7,786 nucleotides of DNA from an uncultured Prevotellaceae bacterium (GCA_937892315.1 CALAVF010000265.1:1-7786), one strand, 5' to 3'; shown: positions 1 through 5,615, counted from the stretch's first letter. The notes: generated by a model not told the origin, from the sequence alone. Numbers and translations are program-made.

Positions 1-27
1 TTTCCCTACACGACGCTCTTCCGATCT
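1..27 (+). other. Illumina TruSeq adapter remnant (artefact)
   Basis: These 27 bases match the 3' end of the Illumina TruSeq read-1 adapter (core ACACGACGCTCTTCCGATCT, 8-27), recalled from general knowledge. They are not part of the organism's genome. Real sequence begins at about base 28, and the gene reading through this point is cut by the artefact. Confidence 0.97.
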
Positions 28-29
28 TT

Positions 30-125
30 TACGAAAGGGCTCAGGAACTCTACAAATATGATGAGAACATTAAGCATAAAATCTCAAGTGTAAATAGAAG
101 AATTCAGAATCTTAATAACCTCTAA
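30..125 (+). CDS. C-terminal fragment of an unidentified protein (5' end missing)
   Basis: This frame is open from the adapter junction to a tandem stop (TAA at 123-125, TAA at 126-128) and encodes 31 residues. They begin YERAQELYKYDENIKHKISS and end in RRIQNLNNL. The tail is charged and helical, with a spacing of Leu, Ile and Val that suggests a coiled coil. The other two frames close earlier. The next gene starts 11 bp after the first stop, so the two are probably cotranscribed. Too little remains to name a family. The tandem TAATAA ending, also used by the next gene, supports a genuine C-terminus. Confidence 0.5.
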   Translation, partial: YERAQELYKYDENIKHKISSVNRRIQNLNNL

Positions 126-136
126 TAATCGAAAAT

Positions 137-934
137 ATGTTACTTAATATAACCCCATCGGGCAATGAACTTCAAACGAAGATGTTGCTCAATCACTCAA
201 GTGAGATAAGAACCATTTTTGTAATTCTATTGCTCTTGATCCCTGCCGCTATTTTTATCGGAGATTATTATGGTAAAGGGGCTGGAGATGATGCCAATCA
301 AAGTTATCTAAAAAATGTGGCGATGATTATGGTTGATGCTACCTCTGGAGTTTCACAAGGAACGGCTTTTTTAATCTCAAAAGATGATGGCTCTGCTTCT
401 GGCTATCTCCTTACAGCCCGTCATGTTATTGAGTCAACTACTTCCAAACAAGTAGTGCTGACATTTCCGAAAATCGAAGATAAGAATGGAAATCAATTGA
501 CAACAACTGCGTCTATTGAGTGGACTACAGATGTTCCATTTAATGGAAACGATTTGCAAACATTAAGATCTGATGTGGCGTTATTAAGACTGGATGACGT
601 TTCTGTATTGCCACAAGATGTTGTTGGCTTTTTCATGGGTTCGGGAGTGGCAATACAAGACCCTATTGCTATTTATGGATTCCCTGGAGGAAATGAATAT
701 GCCAATTCAGGACAAATCGCAAGTGAGAAATACCAAGGGGAGGAGGATTTGATGCTATTAAGCTTAGAACTAGACCATGGATTAAGTGGCGCTCCTGTAT
801 ATAGTGAAGATAAAGGAGAAGTGCTTGGAATTGCTGTAGCAGGACAAAATGGCACTAATATAATTAATATCGCTTTGAAGATGAGTCGAATTAGGGATTT
901 GTTAGATAAGGCGGGAAAAAGGAATATTTTTTAA
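137..934 (+). CDS. Membrane-anchored trypsin-like serine protease
   Basis: The 265-residue protein has one N-terminal membrane segment (about residues 26-42, rich in I, L, V, A and F) followed by a trypsin/HtrA-type protease fold. A basic residue before the segment and the fold after it suggest the catalytic part lies in the periplasm. A full triad is visible: His96 in LLTARHVIE, Asp146 in SDVALLRL and Ser217 in the GLSGAP motif, with a GTAFLIS strand (75-81) ahead of the His. There is no PDZ domain, so it is not a standard DegP/HtrA. The ATG at 137 is used; an in-frame ATG at 182 also precedes the membrane segment and cannot be excluded. It follows a truncated gene by 11 bp and ends in TAATAA. 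Substrate is unknown. Base composition is more A+T-rich than the receptor gene at the other end. Confidence 0.85.
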   Translation: MLLNITPSGNELQTKMLLNHSSEIRTIFVILLLLIPAAIFIGDYYGKGAGDDANQSYLKNVAMIMVDATSGVSQGTAFLISKDDGSASGYLLTARHVIESTTSKQVVLTFPKIEDKNGNQLTTTASIEWTTDVPFNGNDLQTLRSDVALLRLDDVSVLPQDVVGFFMGSGVAIQDPIAIYGFPGGNEYANSGQIASEKYQGEEDLMLLSLELDHGLSGAPVYSEDKGEVLGIAVAGQNGTNIINIALKMSRIRDLLDKAGKRNIF

Positions 935-942
935 TAAAGAAA

Positions 943-973
943 AGGGGCGCGTATGTTACATGTGCACGCCCCT
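943..973 (+). terminator. Hairpin after the serine protease gene, possible terminator
   Basis: The arms AGGGGCG and CGCCCCT close a stem of about 14 pairs (one C/A mismatch, three wobbles) around a 3-nt loop, 8 bp after the protease stop codon. No T-run follows, so this is not a textbook intrinsic terminator on the + strand. Placement right after a stop and before a gene-poor gap still makes 3'-end formation the simplest role. Confidence 0.5.
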
Positions 974-1046
974 ATCCGTATAATGGACATATGTTGTACA
1001 TAAGAAAATAATGAAACAGGAACCACTATGAAAAGTCACTATATAG

Positions 1047-1124
1047 TTTGAAGATAATATCGACATTAATCTATATAAAGGATACTATGATGCCTTTATG
1101 GATTATGTGGAACAACTGAAATAA
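1047..1124 (+). pseudogene. Possible remnant of a gene 3' end
   Basis: A stretch of 25 codons between TAG (1044-1046) and TAA (1122-1124) encodes a natural-looking acidic C-terminus (NLYKGYYDAFMDYVEQLK). The only in-frame ATG leaves nine residues, so it cannot be an intact gene. It may be the tail of a decayed gene in the gap between the protease and the TPR gene. A run of this length can also occur by chance in A+T-rich DNA. Confidence 0.2.
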
Positions 1125-1169
1125 GTTGTCTATTATAAAAATGTGGAAATACAATAAAAAGTGAGAATT

Positions 1170-3227
1170 ATGAAAAGGAACAATCTACTAACCATCATGT
1201 TGAGTTTCTGCCTCTCAACCACCCTCTTTGCACAGAAGGCAGAGGAGTACCAAAACAGTTATAACGTCAAGAGGGCACTGGAAATCTTGCAGAATGATGG
1301 TGACCAGAATGAGGCGATGACATTCTTGCAGACGGAGGTGGAAGAACATCCGAAGAACGGGTATGCCTATTATATGATGGGGTATATGTATCTGGATCAT
1401 GATATGGTGGGCGATGCCGTTCAGCCGATAAACAGGGCAATTGAACTCTTGCGGAAAGACAAGCCCTGGTTGAGTTATGCCTATCGGCAAAGGGCGAAAA
1501 TCAATGTGCGGCTGGGGAATGAGAAGGCGGCTCTTGATGACTTGAACATGGCGGTGAAAACCAATCCGAAAGATGAAGATTTGTATAGTGACAGGGCTTA
1601 TTTTTATTATCAGCGTGACATGTATGCTGAGTCGGATACTGACTATGAGAAAATTTGTAGTCTTCAACCAGGCAACACGCTGGGGTATATGGGAAAGGGA
1701 CGTAATGCTCTTGAACAGGAGAGGTATAAGGAGGCGATTGAATTCTTTTCTTATTGCATCAATCTCGACCCGTCGTTCTCTCAGGCATACGCTTTCAGGG
1801 CAGAGGCGAACATACGGCAAGGGAATGTGGATGGTGGCATTGATGACATTATTAAAGCATTGGATTGTGATGCGGGTAATGAAAAGGCCTACTATTGGAT
1901 GTTGACGATTGGCGAACCAGAAGTTAACACACTGATTGCAAAGTTAAATGTGCAGCAAGCAAAACAATCGAATAAAGGAGTCTGGTCTTTTTATTTAGGT
2001 GTGGTGTATGAGGGGCAATGTAAGTATAACAAAGCAATAGATGCTTATAAGGCATCTAAGAAAGTAGAAGAAAATGTGGCAATATATGGACAGATTGCGA
2101 GTTGCTACAGTGAGTTGGGATATTATGAGCAGGCTTTGGAAAATATAAATATGGCTATAGGCTTGGATTATTCTGACGATGAGGACTATGTTGGGCAGAA
2201 GGCAGATTTGTTGTATGATATGGGACGAGAAAAAGAAGCGATAGAAGCGTATGGCGATTATATCAAGATTGCCCCAGAATCATGGGTGGGTTATTACAGG
2301 AGAGGATTCATGAAAGATAATTTAGGCGACACAGACGGGGCGATTGAAGATTATTCTACAGCCATTGTCTTGAAGCCAGATTATGCTTATGCCTATTTAG
2401 GACGTGGGGATATGTATCTGTTGAAAGGGAATAAGGAGGCGGCGATGAAGGACTATCAGATGGTGGTGGAGTTGGATACGGTCGTGGGCGAGAATAATTG
2501 TGCCCAATTTGCTTATTGGGGCTTAGGGAAAGTGGAAGAGGCAAAGTCGTTGGAATATGCGATATTGGCGAAGTCTGCCAGCATGGGCAATTATTATGAT
2601 GCCGCATGTCTGTTTGCCCGAATGGGTGAGAAGGAAACGGCTTTGAATTTTTTGAAGGAGTCTTTGGCAGGTGGTTTCCGTAGATTTTCTCATATCAGGA
2701 ATGATGACGATTTGGATATGATTCGTGACATGGAAGGATATAAGGCTCTGATGAAAGAGTATGAAGCCATCTATCAGGAGGAACAGAAGAAAAGGAGAGA
2801 GGAAGGTGGGTTGGCAGAGCCAAAGCAGGAGTTTACCTGTGAAATACCTTTTACGGTAGAGAGTGGCAATTGTTATGTGAATTGCAAGATTAACGAATTG
2901 CCGATGCGTTTTGTCTTCGATACGGGTGCGTCAGATGTTTCCTTGTCGATGGTGGAAGCATCATTCATGATGAAGAATGGTTATTTGTCAGAGAGGGATG
3001 TTATGGGAAATGTGAAGTTTTCGGATGCCGTAGGGAATGTGAGTGAGGGGACGGTCATCAATCTTCGCAAGGTGCAGTTTGGCGATGTGGAACTTGACAA
3101 TGTGCGTGCCAGTGTGGTGAGGAACCAAAAGGCACCGTTGCTGTTGGGACAAACGGTCCTGTCACGTGTCGGAAAGATTGAGATTGATAACCAAAGAAAG
3201 GTGTTGAAGGTGAAGTATATGAAGTAA
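1170..3227 (+). CDS. Secreted TPR protein with C-terminal retropepsin-like aspartic protease domain
   Basis: The 685-residue protein has a signal peptide (MKRNNLL..., ending near TLFAQ, about residue 22), then roughly ten tetratricopeptide repeats (about 27-540). Clear repeat cores include AYYMMGYMYLDHD, AIEFFSYCINLDPSFSQAY and AIEDYSTAIVLKPDYAYAY. A charged linker (EEQKKRREEGG) leads to a domain of about 130 residues with the FDTGAS active-site motif (Asp584) and the late PLLLGQ motif of clan AA (retropepsin-like) proteases. Enzymes of this type have one Asp per chain and act as dimers, so TPR-mediated pairing may matter. The ATG at 1170 is chosen over the GTG at 1161 because it starts the signal peptide directly; the A/G-rich stretch before it may aid initiation. 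It probably acts in the periplasm or at the envelope. Substrate is unknown. Confidence 0.87.
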   Translation: MKRNNLLTIMLSFCLSTTLFAQKAEEYQNSYNVKRALEILQNDGDQNEAMTFLQTEVEEHPKNGYAYYMMGYMYLDHDMVGDAVQPINRAIELLRKDKPWLSYAYRQRAKINVRLGNEKAALDDLNMAVKTNPKDEDLYSDRAYFYYQRDMYAESDTDYEKICSLQPGNTLGYMGKGRNALEQERYKEAIEFFSYCINLDPSFSQAYAFRAEANIRQGNVDGGIDDIIKALDCDAGNEKAYYWMLTIGEPEVNTLIAKLNVQQAKQSNKGVWSFYLGVVYEGQCKYNKAIDAYKASKKVEENVAIYGQIASCYSELGYYEQALENINMAIGLDYSDDEDYVGQKADLLYDMGREKEAIEAYGDYIKIAPESWVGYYRRGFMKDNLGDTDGAIEDYSTAIVLKPDYAYAYLGRGDMYLLKGNKEAAMKDYQMVVELDTVVGENNCAQFAYWGLGKVEEAKSLEYAILAKSASMGNYYDAACLFARMGEKETALNFLKESLAGGFRRFSHIRNDDDLDMIRDMEGYKALMKEYEAIYQEEQKKRREEGGLAEPKQEFTCEIPFTVESGNCYVNCKINELPMRFVFDTGASDVSLSMVEASFMMKNGYLSERDVMGNVKFSDAVGNVSEGTVINLRKVQFGDVELDNVRASVVRNQKAPLLLGQTVLSRVGKIEIDNQRKVLKVKYMK

Positions 3228-3416
3228 TGGGAAACTTATGACAAAGCGGAGAATAGAGTGTGGGTTCACGCATTGCGTGACCTTCTATGGATTCCTCAAA
3301 TTCCTGATGCCGAGCAGTATTTACAGGCAACGTTCAATAGTATGCTCAGAAGTCACCAATTGTTCTTCCGCCAGATGGAACAACTGAGGCGTGAAGAGTT
3401 TGAGAAGAATACCTAA
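3228..3416 (+). pseudogene. 62-codon open stretch continuing in frame past the TPR-protease stop
   Basis: The frame of the upstream gene stays open for 62 codons after its TAA and ends at TAA 3414-3416. The composition looks protein-like: Trp- and Arg-rich amphipathic segments such as WVHALRDLLWIPQIPDAEQY and a charged end, MEQLRREEFEKN. The only ATG in this frame (about 3339) would give a very short peptide, so an independent intact gene is unlikely. A fragment of a lost gene, or an old extension cut off by the TAA, are both possible. A small hairpin (3263-3282) lies inside it. No family is recognised. Confidence 0.3.
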
Positions 3417-3451
3417 GGATGCGAGTGGTAGTGGCATTGAGACTGAAACAG

Positions 3452-3493
3452 AAAAAAGGCTGATGCCCGAAATATGGGATGTCAGCCTTTTTT
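3452..3493. terminator. Bidirectional intrinsic terminator between convergent genes
   Basis: The left arm AAAAAAGGCTGA (3452-3463) pairs with TCAGCCTTTTTT (3482-3493), and inner CCC/GGG pairs add to the stem. The stem is followed by T on the + strand and, through the A-run, by T on the - strand. It sits between the + strand TPR-protease region and the end of the - strand abi gene, where a shared terminator is expected. Confidence 0.85.
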
Positions 3494-3503
3494 ATCGTTT
3501 TGC

Positions 3504-3524
3504 TGAAGAAATCGTTGAACAATG
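3504..3524 (-). repeat. 21-bp exact copy of part of the hsp20 coding sequence
   Basis: This sequence (core ATCGTTGAACAATG on the + strand) is identical over 21 bp to 5194-5214 inside hsp20, in the same orientation. Similarity extends a few bases further on each side with mismatches. In hsp20 it encodes the N-terminal LFNDFF segment. Here it lies 20 bp past the abi stop codon and, read in the matching frame, also gives LFNDFF. It is not part of an intact gene at this site. Confidence 0.8.
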
Positions 3525-3544
3525 TGGAAACCTGCCAATATGGG

Positions 3545-4444
3545 CTATTGCCACAGCGGTTCTTCTCGCCAGCCTTTGGGGAATCCCATTGCTGCAGGGT
3601 CAACAACAGGGTATTTTGAGAACATGGTCTTGATGTCCTTTGTGAATGTACTTTGGGGATTGATGGAGCGATGCCAATAGGCAATACAGCAAAGATGGGG
3701 ATAGAGTTTGTCCAATGCAACCTGCCTATTAGTTATCCACTTATTGGGAAGTCGTTTGGGCAGATTGGGTTTAACCACAATGTTAGTGTTCCAAAGGCGG
3801 GCATGGTGAGCACAGATGTTGCGAAGGACTGTTATACAGCGAAGCCAATTGCGCATATATTCAAACTTCGGAATCATGAAACTACGGCTAACGGTCTTCT
3901 TTGCCGCATTGTCATTCATGTTGCTGTACAATTTGGAAAGGTTACCCATAGATGCAACTTCCATAGTTTTCCATACAGGAGGCATCGATGGACTGTCGTA
4001 CTTTCTAAAATGTTCCAATATATACTCGTCCTCAGAGCGGTCAAGTTCTTCTTGTAAACAATGGAGGTTGTTGGTAAACATGGCGTTACTTTCTGCCAAT
4101 ATTGGGTTCATAAACCAGAATGCATCATGACGTTCTGTAAAAAGGCGTATCATTCTTGCACGAACAGCAACCTCAATGTGCTGGATGACCGAGAAAACAA
4201 GAAGCCTCAGTTCTTCATCAAAGTGATAGAGGCTAACAATCTGGGAAAACTGAGACCCAGACTTGAATGTATGCAGTTGCTTGTCTGCCTCCAACAATCG
4301 CCAATAACCAGCCAGGCGGAAGTAACTCACTGTGTCAAGGATTTCTCTGGCTTCCGTTTCATTACCAATCAGAAGTCCGCGCTGTTTCAAAATTTCAATC
4401 TGTTGCTGGAGGGTCAGCAATTGCTTGGTATATTCCATGAACAT
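3545..4444 (-). CDS. Abi_2 family (AbiD/AbiF-like) abortive infection protein, HEPN RNase
   Basis: The 299-residue protein has the length and landmarks of the Abi_2 family: an N-terminal LTLQQQIEILKQRGLLI segment, SYFRLAGYW (40-48), a helical middle and the C-terminal RNICAHHARLWN (208-219). That last motif holds the R-x4-H signature of HEPN ribonucleases (Arg208, His213). Family members abort phage infection or act as toxins, and AbiF-type proteins are reported to pair with a small RNA. No signal peptide or membrane segment is seen, so it is cytoplasmic. The ATG at 4444 is used; another in-frame ATG lies at 4438. Neither has a Shine-Dalgarno site, and a 7-T run ends 6 bp before the first. 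A dedicated promoter and hairpin RNA lie upstream, and no partner protein gene is adjacent. Assignment to AbiF rather than AbiD is inference. Confidence 0.9.
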   Translation of the reverse strand: MFMEYTKQLLTLQQQIEILKQRGLLIGNETEAREILDTVSYFRLAGYWRLLEADKQLHTFKSGSQFSQIVSLYHFDEELRLLVFSVIQHIEVAVRARMIRLFTERHDAFWFMNPILAESNAMFTNNLHCLQEELDRSEDEYILEHFRKYDSPSMPPVWKTMEVASMGNLSKLYSNMNDNAAKKTVSRSFMIPKFEYMRNWLRCITVLRNICAHHARLWNTNIVVKPNLPKRLPNKWITNRQVALDKLYPHLCCIAYWHRSINPQSTFTKDIKTMFSKYPVVDPAAMGFPKGWREEPLWQ

Positions 4445-4450
4445 ATAGAT

Positions 4451-4513
4451 AAAAAAATGGCCCGCCCTGGTACGCTACATTCCTTGCGGACGAGAAGCGG
4501 TGGCGGGATCTAT
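4451..4513 (-). ncRNA. Candidate structured small RNA upstream of abi (abiF-type)
   Basis: Between the promoter and the abi start, the - strand RNA folds into a compact rod. P1 is CCCGCC (4507-4502) with GGCGGG (4466-4461). P2 is CGCU (4499-4496) with AGCG (4476-4473). P3 is UCC (4490-4488) with GGA (4483-4481), closed by a GCAA tetraloop of GNRA type. Seven U follow (4457-4451), separated from the stem by CCA, as in an intrinsic terminator. The ends are estimates. A structured RNA motif is known upstream of abiF genes, and an RNA antitoxin role has been reported for such systems. That this is a member rests on position and architecture, not on a covariance-model match. It could instead act as an attenuator of abi. 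Confidence 0.6.
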
Positions 4514-4519
4514 TGGCTA

Positions 4520-4527
4520 CAAAGGTA
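4520..4527 (-). promoter_or_regulatory. Bacteroidota-type promoter for the abi RNA and gene
   Basis: On the - strand the box TACCTTTG fits the TAnnTTTG -7 consensus of the Bacteroidota primary sigma factor. A TTGG lies 19 nt further upstream, at the usual -33 distance. Initiation about 6-8 nt downstream would start transcription just before the hairpin RNA (near 4513). Confidence 0.65.
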
Positions 4528-4563
4528 TGAGTTTTATTTGAAACAACCAAGAGATTCTGTGAG

Positions 4564-4629
4564 AAAAGTGCCGATAAGTTGCCAAATGGGCATGAATTTG
4601 GCGACATTTGGCAACTTATCGGTACTTTT
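4564..4629. repeat. 25-bp near-perfect inverted repeat with 16-nt loop
   Basis: The left arm is 4564-4588 (AAAAGTGCCGATAAG..., ending CCAAATG) and the right arm is 4605-4629. They pair along 25 positions with only one G/T wobble. The loop contains a second copy of ATTTGGC, so 4581-4587 can pair either with 4596-4602 or with the far arm. The arms begin with A-runs and end with T-runs on both strands, as expected of a bidirectional terminator. On the - strand it would end transcription from hsp20 before abi. The length and regularity also fit a dispersed palindromic element. No target-site duplication is seen. Confidence 0.7.
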
Positions 4630-4681
4630 TCGGGGTTAACCGCCATGACTTATTGATTTGAAAGAGGTTGTGACGGGGTGT

Positions 4682-4732
4682 CCACAGTAGGGGCTGACAT
4701 CTGATGAATCGGATGCCAGCCCCCTGCTGTGG
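4682..4732. repeat. Long hairpin downstream of hsp20
   Basis: CCACAG...GGGGCTGACATC (4682-4701) pairs with GATGCCAGCCCC...CTGTGG (4712-4732) through about 20 positions, with one wobble, one bulge and one mismatch. The loop is about 10 nt. No T-run follows on either strand. The inner arm resembles that of the terminator at 3452-3493 (GGATG[C/T]CAGCC in both), so it may be a related terminator-like element. It lies 85 bp past the hsp20 stop. Confidence 0.6.
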
Positions 4733-4779
4733 ATGTTTATGAGATGTTTGTTGATTTTATCGAATGCTGTCGCGACTCG

Positions 4780-4803
4780 GCAGTCAAAACAAGTTTTTAC
4801 TGC
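4780..4803. terminator. Short hairpin after the hsp20 stop, possible terminator
   Basis: GCAGTCAAAAC (4780-4790) and GTTTTTACTGC (4793-4803) pair at 10 of 11 positions with a 2-nt gap, 13 bp past the hsp20 stop on the - strand. No T-run follows the stem on the - strand. Its position suggests 3'-end formation or mRNA protection. Confidence 0.4.
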
Positions 4804-4816
4804 ACTCGCTGCTTCA

Positions 4817-5260
4817 TCACTTGATTTCGATGTTCAGGCTCTCTTTTGCCTTCTCTTCCTCTGTTTTCTTGGGGATGTTGATGGTCAGCACGCCATGCTC
4901 CATGCCGGCAGAGATTTTCGACTTCTCAACGTTCTCTGGCAAGGTGAAACGCTGCTCGAATTTGCTGTAACTGAACTCGCGACGCAGATAGGTCTTCTTG
5001 TCGCCGCCTTCCTTGTTTTCAGTCTTCTTCTCCATGCTGATGACGATGTCGCCGTCGCTGGTGAGTTGGATGTTGAAGTCGTCCTTGGTCATGCCTGGAG
5101 CGGCAACTTCCACTTTGTACTCCTTGTCATCTTCTGATACGTTGACGGCTGGGGTTGTTCCGTGATACTTCACGGTTGGCATCCAGTTGTCGTTGAAGAA
5201 ATCGTTGAACAATGCGGGAATCCATCCCTGGTTGCGTGTTGAATAAATTGTAGGCATCAT
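4817..5260 (-). CDS. hsp20: Small heat shock protein, Hsp20/alpha-crystallin family
   Basis: The 147-residue ATP-independent chaperone holds unfolding proteins in the cytoplasm and forms oligomers. The alpha-crystallin domain spans about 37-131: PAVNVSED at its start, AAPGM (53-57), then FTLPENV (105-111) and the family signature around AGMEHGVLTINIPK (118-131). The C-terminal IEI (144-146) is the I-x-I oligomerisation motif. The N-terminal arm is short and aromatic (GWIPALFNDFFNDNW). The ATG at 5260 is firmly set by AAGGAGG (5269-5275 on the + strand), 8 nt upstream. The second codon is also ATG. It is divergent from the TonB receptor and apparently transcribed alone. The segment encoding LFNDFF has an exact 21-bp copy beyond abi. 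Confidence 0.95.
   Translation of the reverse strand: MMPTIYSTRNQGWIPALFNDFFNDNWMPTVKYHGTTPAVNVSEDDKEYKVEVAAPGMTKDDFNIQLTSDGDIVISMEKKTENKEGGDKKTYLRREFSYSKFEQRFTLPENVEKSKISAGMEHGVLTINIPKKTEEEKAKESLNIEIK
5194..5214 (-). repeat. hsp20 copy of the 21-bp repeat
   Basis: This is the partner of 3504-3524: the same 21 bases in the same orientation, inside the hsp20 reading frame at about residues 16-22. It is the likely parental copy because it lies in an intact gene. Confidence 0.8.
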
Positions 5261-5325
5261 AGTTTTGTCCTCCTTATTAAGTTTTTAAGTTTTTATGTTT
5301 TTGAGTTCTTAAGTTTTGAGCGGCT
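5261..5325 (-). promoter_or_regulatory. hsp20: hsp20 leader: strong Shine-Dalgarno and A-rich repeats
   Basis: AAGGAGG lies 8 nt before the hsp20 ATG. This is unusual beside the other genes here, which have no clear site. Upstream on the - strand the leader is built from imperfect repeats of AAAACTTAA (about 5277-5317), leaving it A-rich and largely unstructured, a property linked to good translation in Bacteroidota. No TAnnTTTG box is visible upstream, so the promoter may use another sigma factor. Confidence 0.6.
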
Positions 5326-5419
5326 CTGGAATGTTGGCTCTTGCGAGCCTTGGTTTCTTGAACCGTTCTGCTTAGGATAAAAGCAAGAATGATGCCTAAG
5401 TGTCACTTTGTCAAGGCTT

Positions 5420-5464
5420 TTAAACTCTGTTAAACATTGAAGGGGGCGAATTAAACTCCGTTAA
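5420..5464. repeat. Spaced 14-bp direct repeat, possible regulator site
   Basis: TTAAACTCTGTTAA (5420-5433) and TTAAACTCCGTTAA (5451-5464) differ at one base and start 31 bp apart, about three helical turns. A shorter match, AAACTCTG, recurs at 5531-5538. Each unit is flanked by TTAA on both sides. Regular spacing between divergent genes suggests protein binding, perhaps an alternative-sigma or stress regulator for hsp20. Confidence 0.45.
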
Positions 5465-5600
5465 CCTTTGGCTCGACGTAGTCAAACTTCGTGACCAGAA
5501 AAGACTGAAATTTTGTCGGTTTGAGGCGTAAAACTCTGCCTTTTTGTCTGATTTAAGAAAAATTCATACAGAAACAGAGGGGTCTTCACCAAGAAAGCCG

Positions 5601-5608
5601 TACCTTTG
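5601..5608 (+). promoter_or_regulatory. TAnnTTTG promoter box of the TonB receptor gene
   Basis: TACCTTTG matches the Bacteroidota -7 consensus exactly. It lies 7 bp before the chosen ATG (5616). No clear TTTG -33 element is present upstream. If the box is used, transcription would start at or very near the ATG. Confidence 0.5.
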
Positions 5609-5615
5609 CAACCCA

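Larger units (their letters stand above)
5261..5615. other. Divergent intergenic region between hsp20 and the TonB receptor
   Basis: No gene is supported in these 355 bp. They hold the hsp20 leader and a small hairpin GGCTC-TTGC-GAGCC (5336-5349), which has a GCAA GNRA loop in the - strand RNA. There is also an inverted pair CTTAGG/CCTAAG (5371-5376, 5395-5400), a spaced 14-bp direct repeat, and the receptor promoter box. The frame of the receptor gene is open back to a TTG at 5544, but that extension has no protein-like features. Confidence 0.6.

Noticed and set aside
1042..1050. Promoter for the TPR-protease gene at TATAGTTTG
   Set aside because: The spacing inside the box is one base too long for TAnnTTTG, there is no -33 element, and the leader would be about 120 bp.
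1215..1820. 201-codon open frame on the - strand
   Set aside because: It is antisense to the TPR repeats, whose periodic sequence tends to leave long antisense frames open. The + strand product has a signal peptide and clear TPR motifs.
4061..4639. 192-codon open frame on the + strand
   Set aside because: It runs antisense through abi and then through the hairpin RNA and the palindrome. It shows no family features, and the Abi_2 motifs fix the coding strand as minus.
4395..4646. 83-codon open frame on the - strand over the abi leader
   Set aside because: It is open only because it crosses the palindrome at 4564-4629 and the structured RNA region. It overlaps the abi start in another frame and has no protein-like pattern.
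4733..5137. 134-codon open frame on the + strand
   Set aside because: It is antisense to hsp20, and its hydrophobic character comes from the reverse complement of a charged protein. hsp20 has its own Shine-Dalgarno site and family motifs.
5261..5349. RNA thermometer in the hsp20 leader
   Set aside because: I could not find an upstream segment that would pair convincingly with the AAGGAGG site. The leader near the start is A-rich and looks unstructured.
5544..5615. TTG-initiated N-terminal extension of the TonB receptor
   Set aside because: It would put 24 hydrophilic residues ahead of a good signal peptide and would overlap the promoter box. The ATG at 5616 is the better start.
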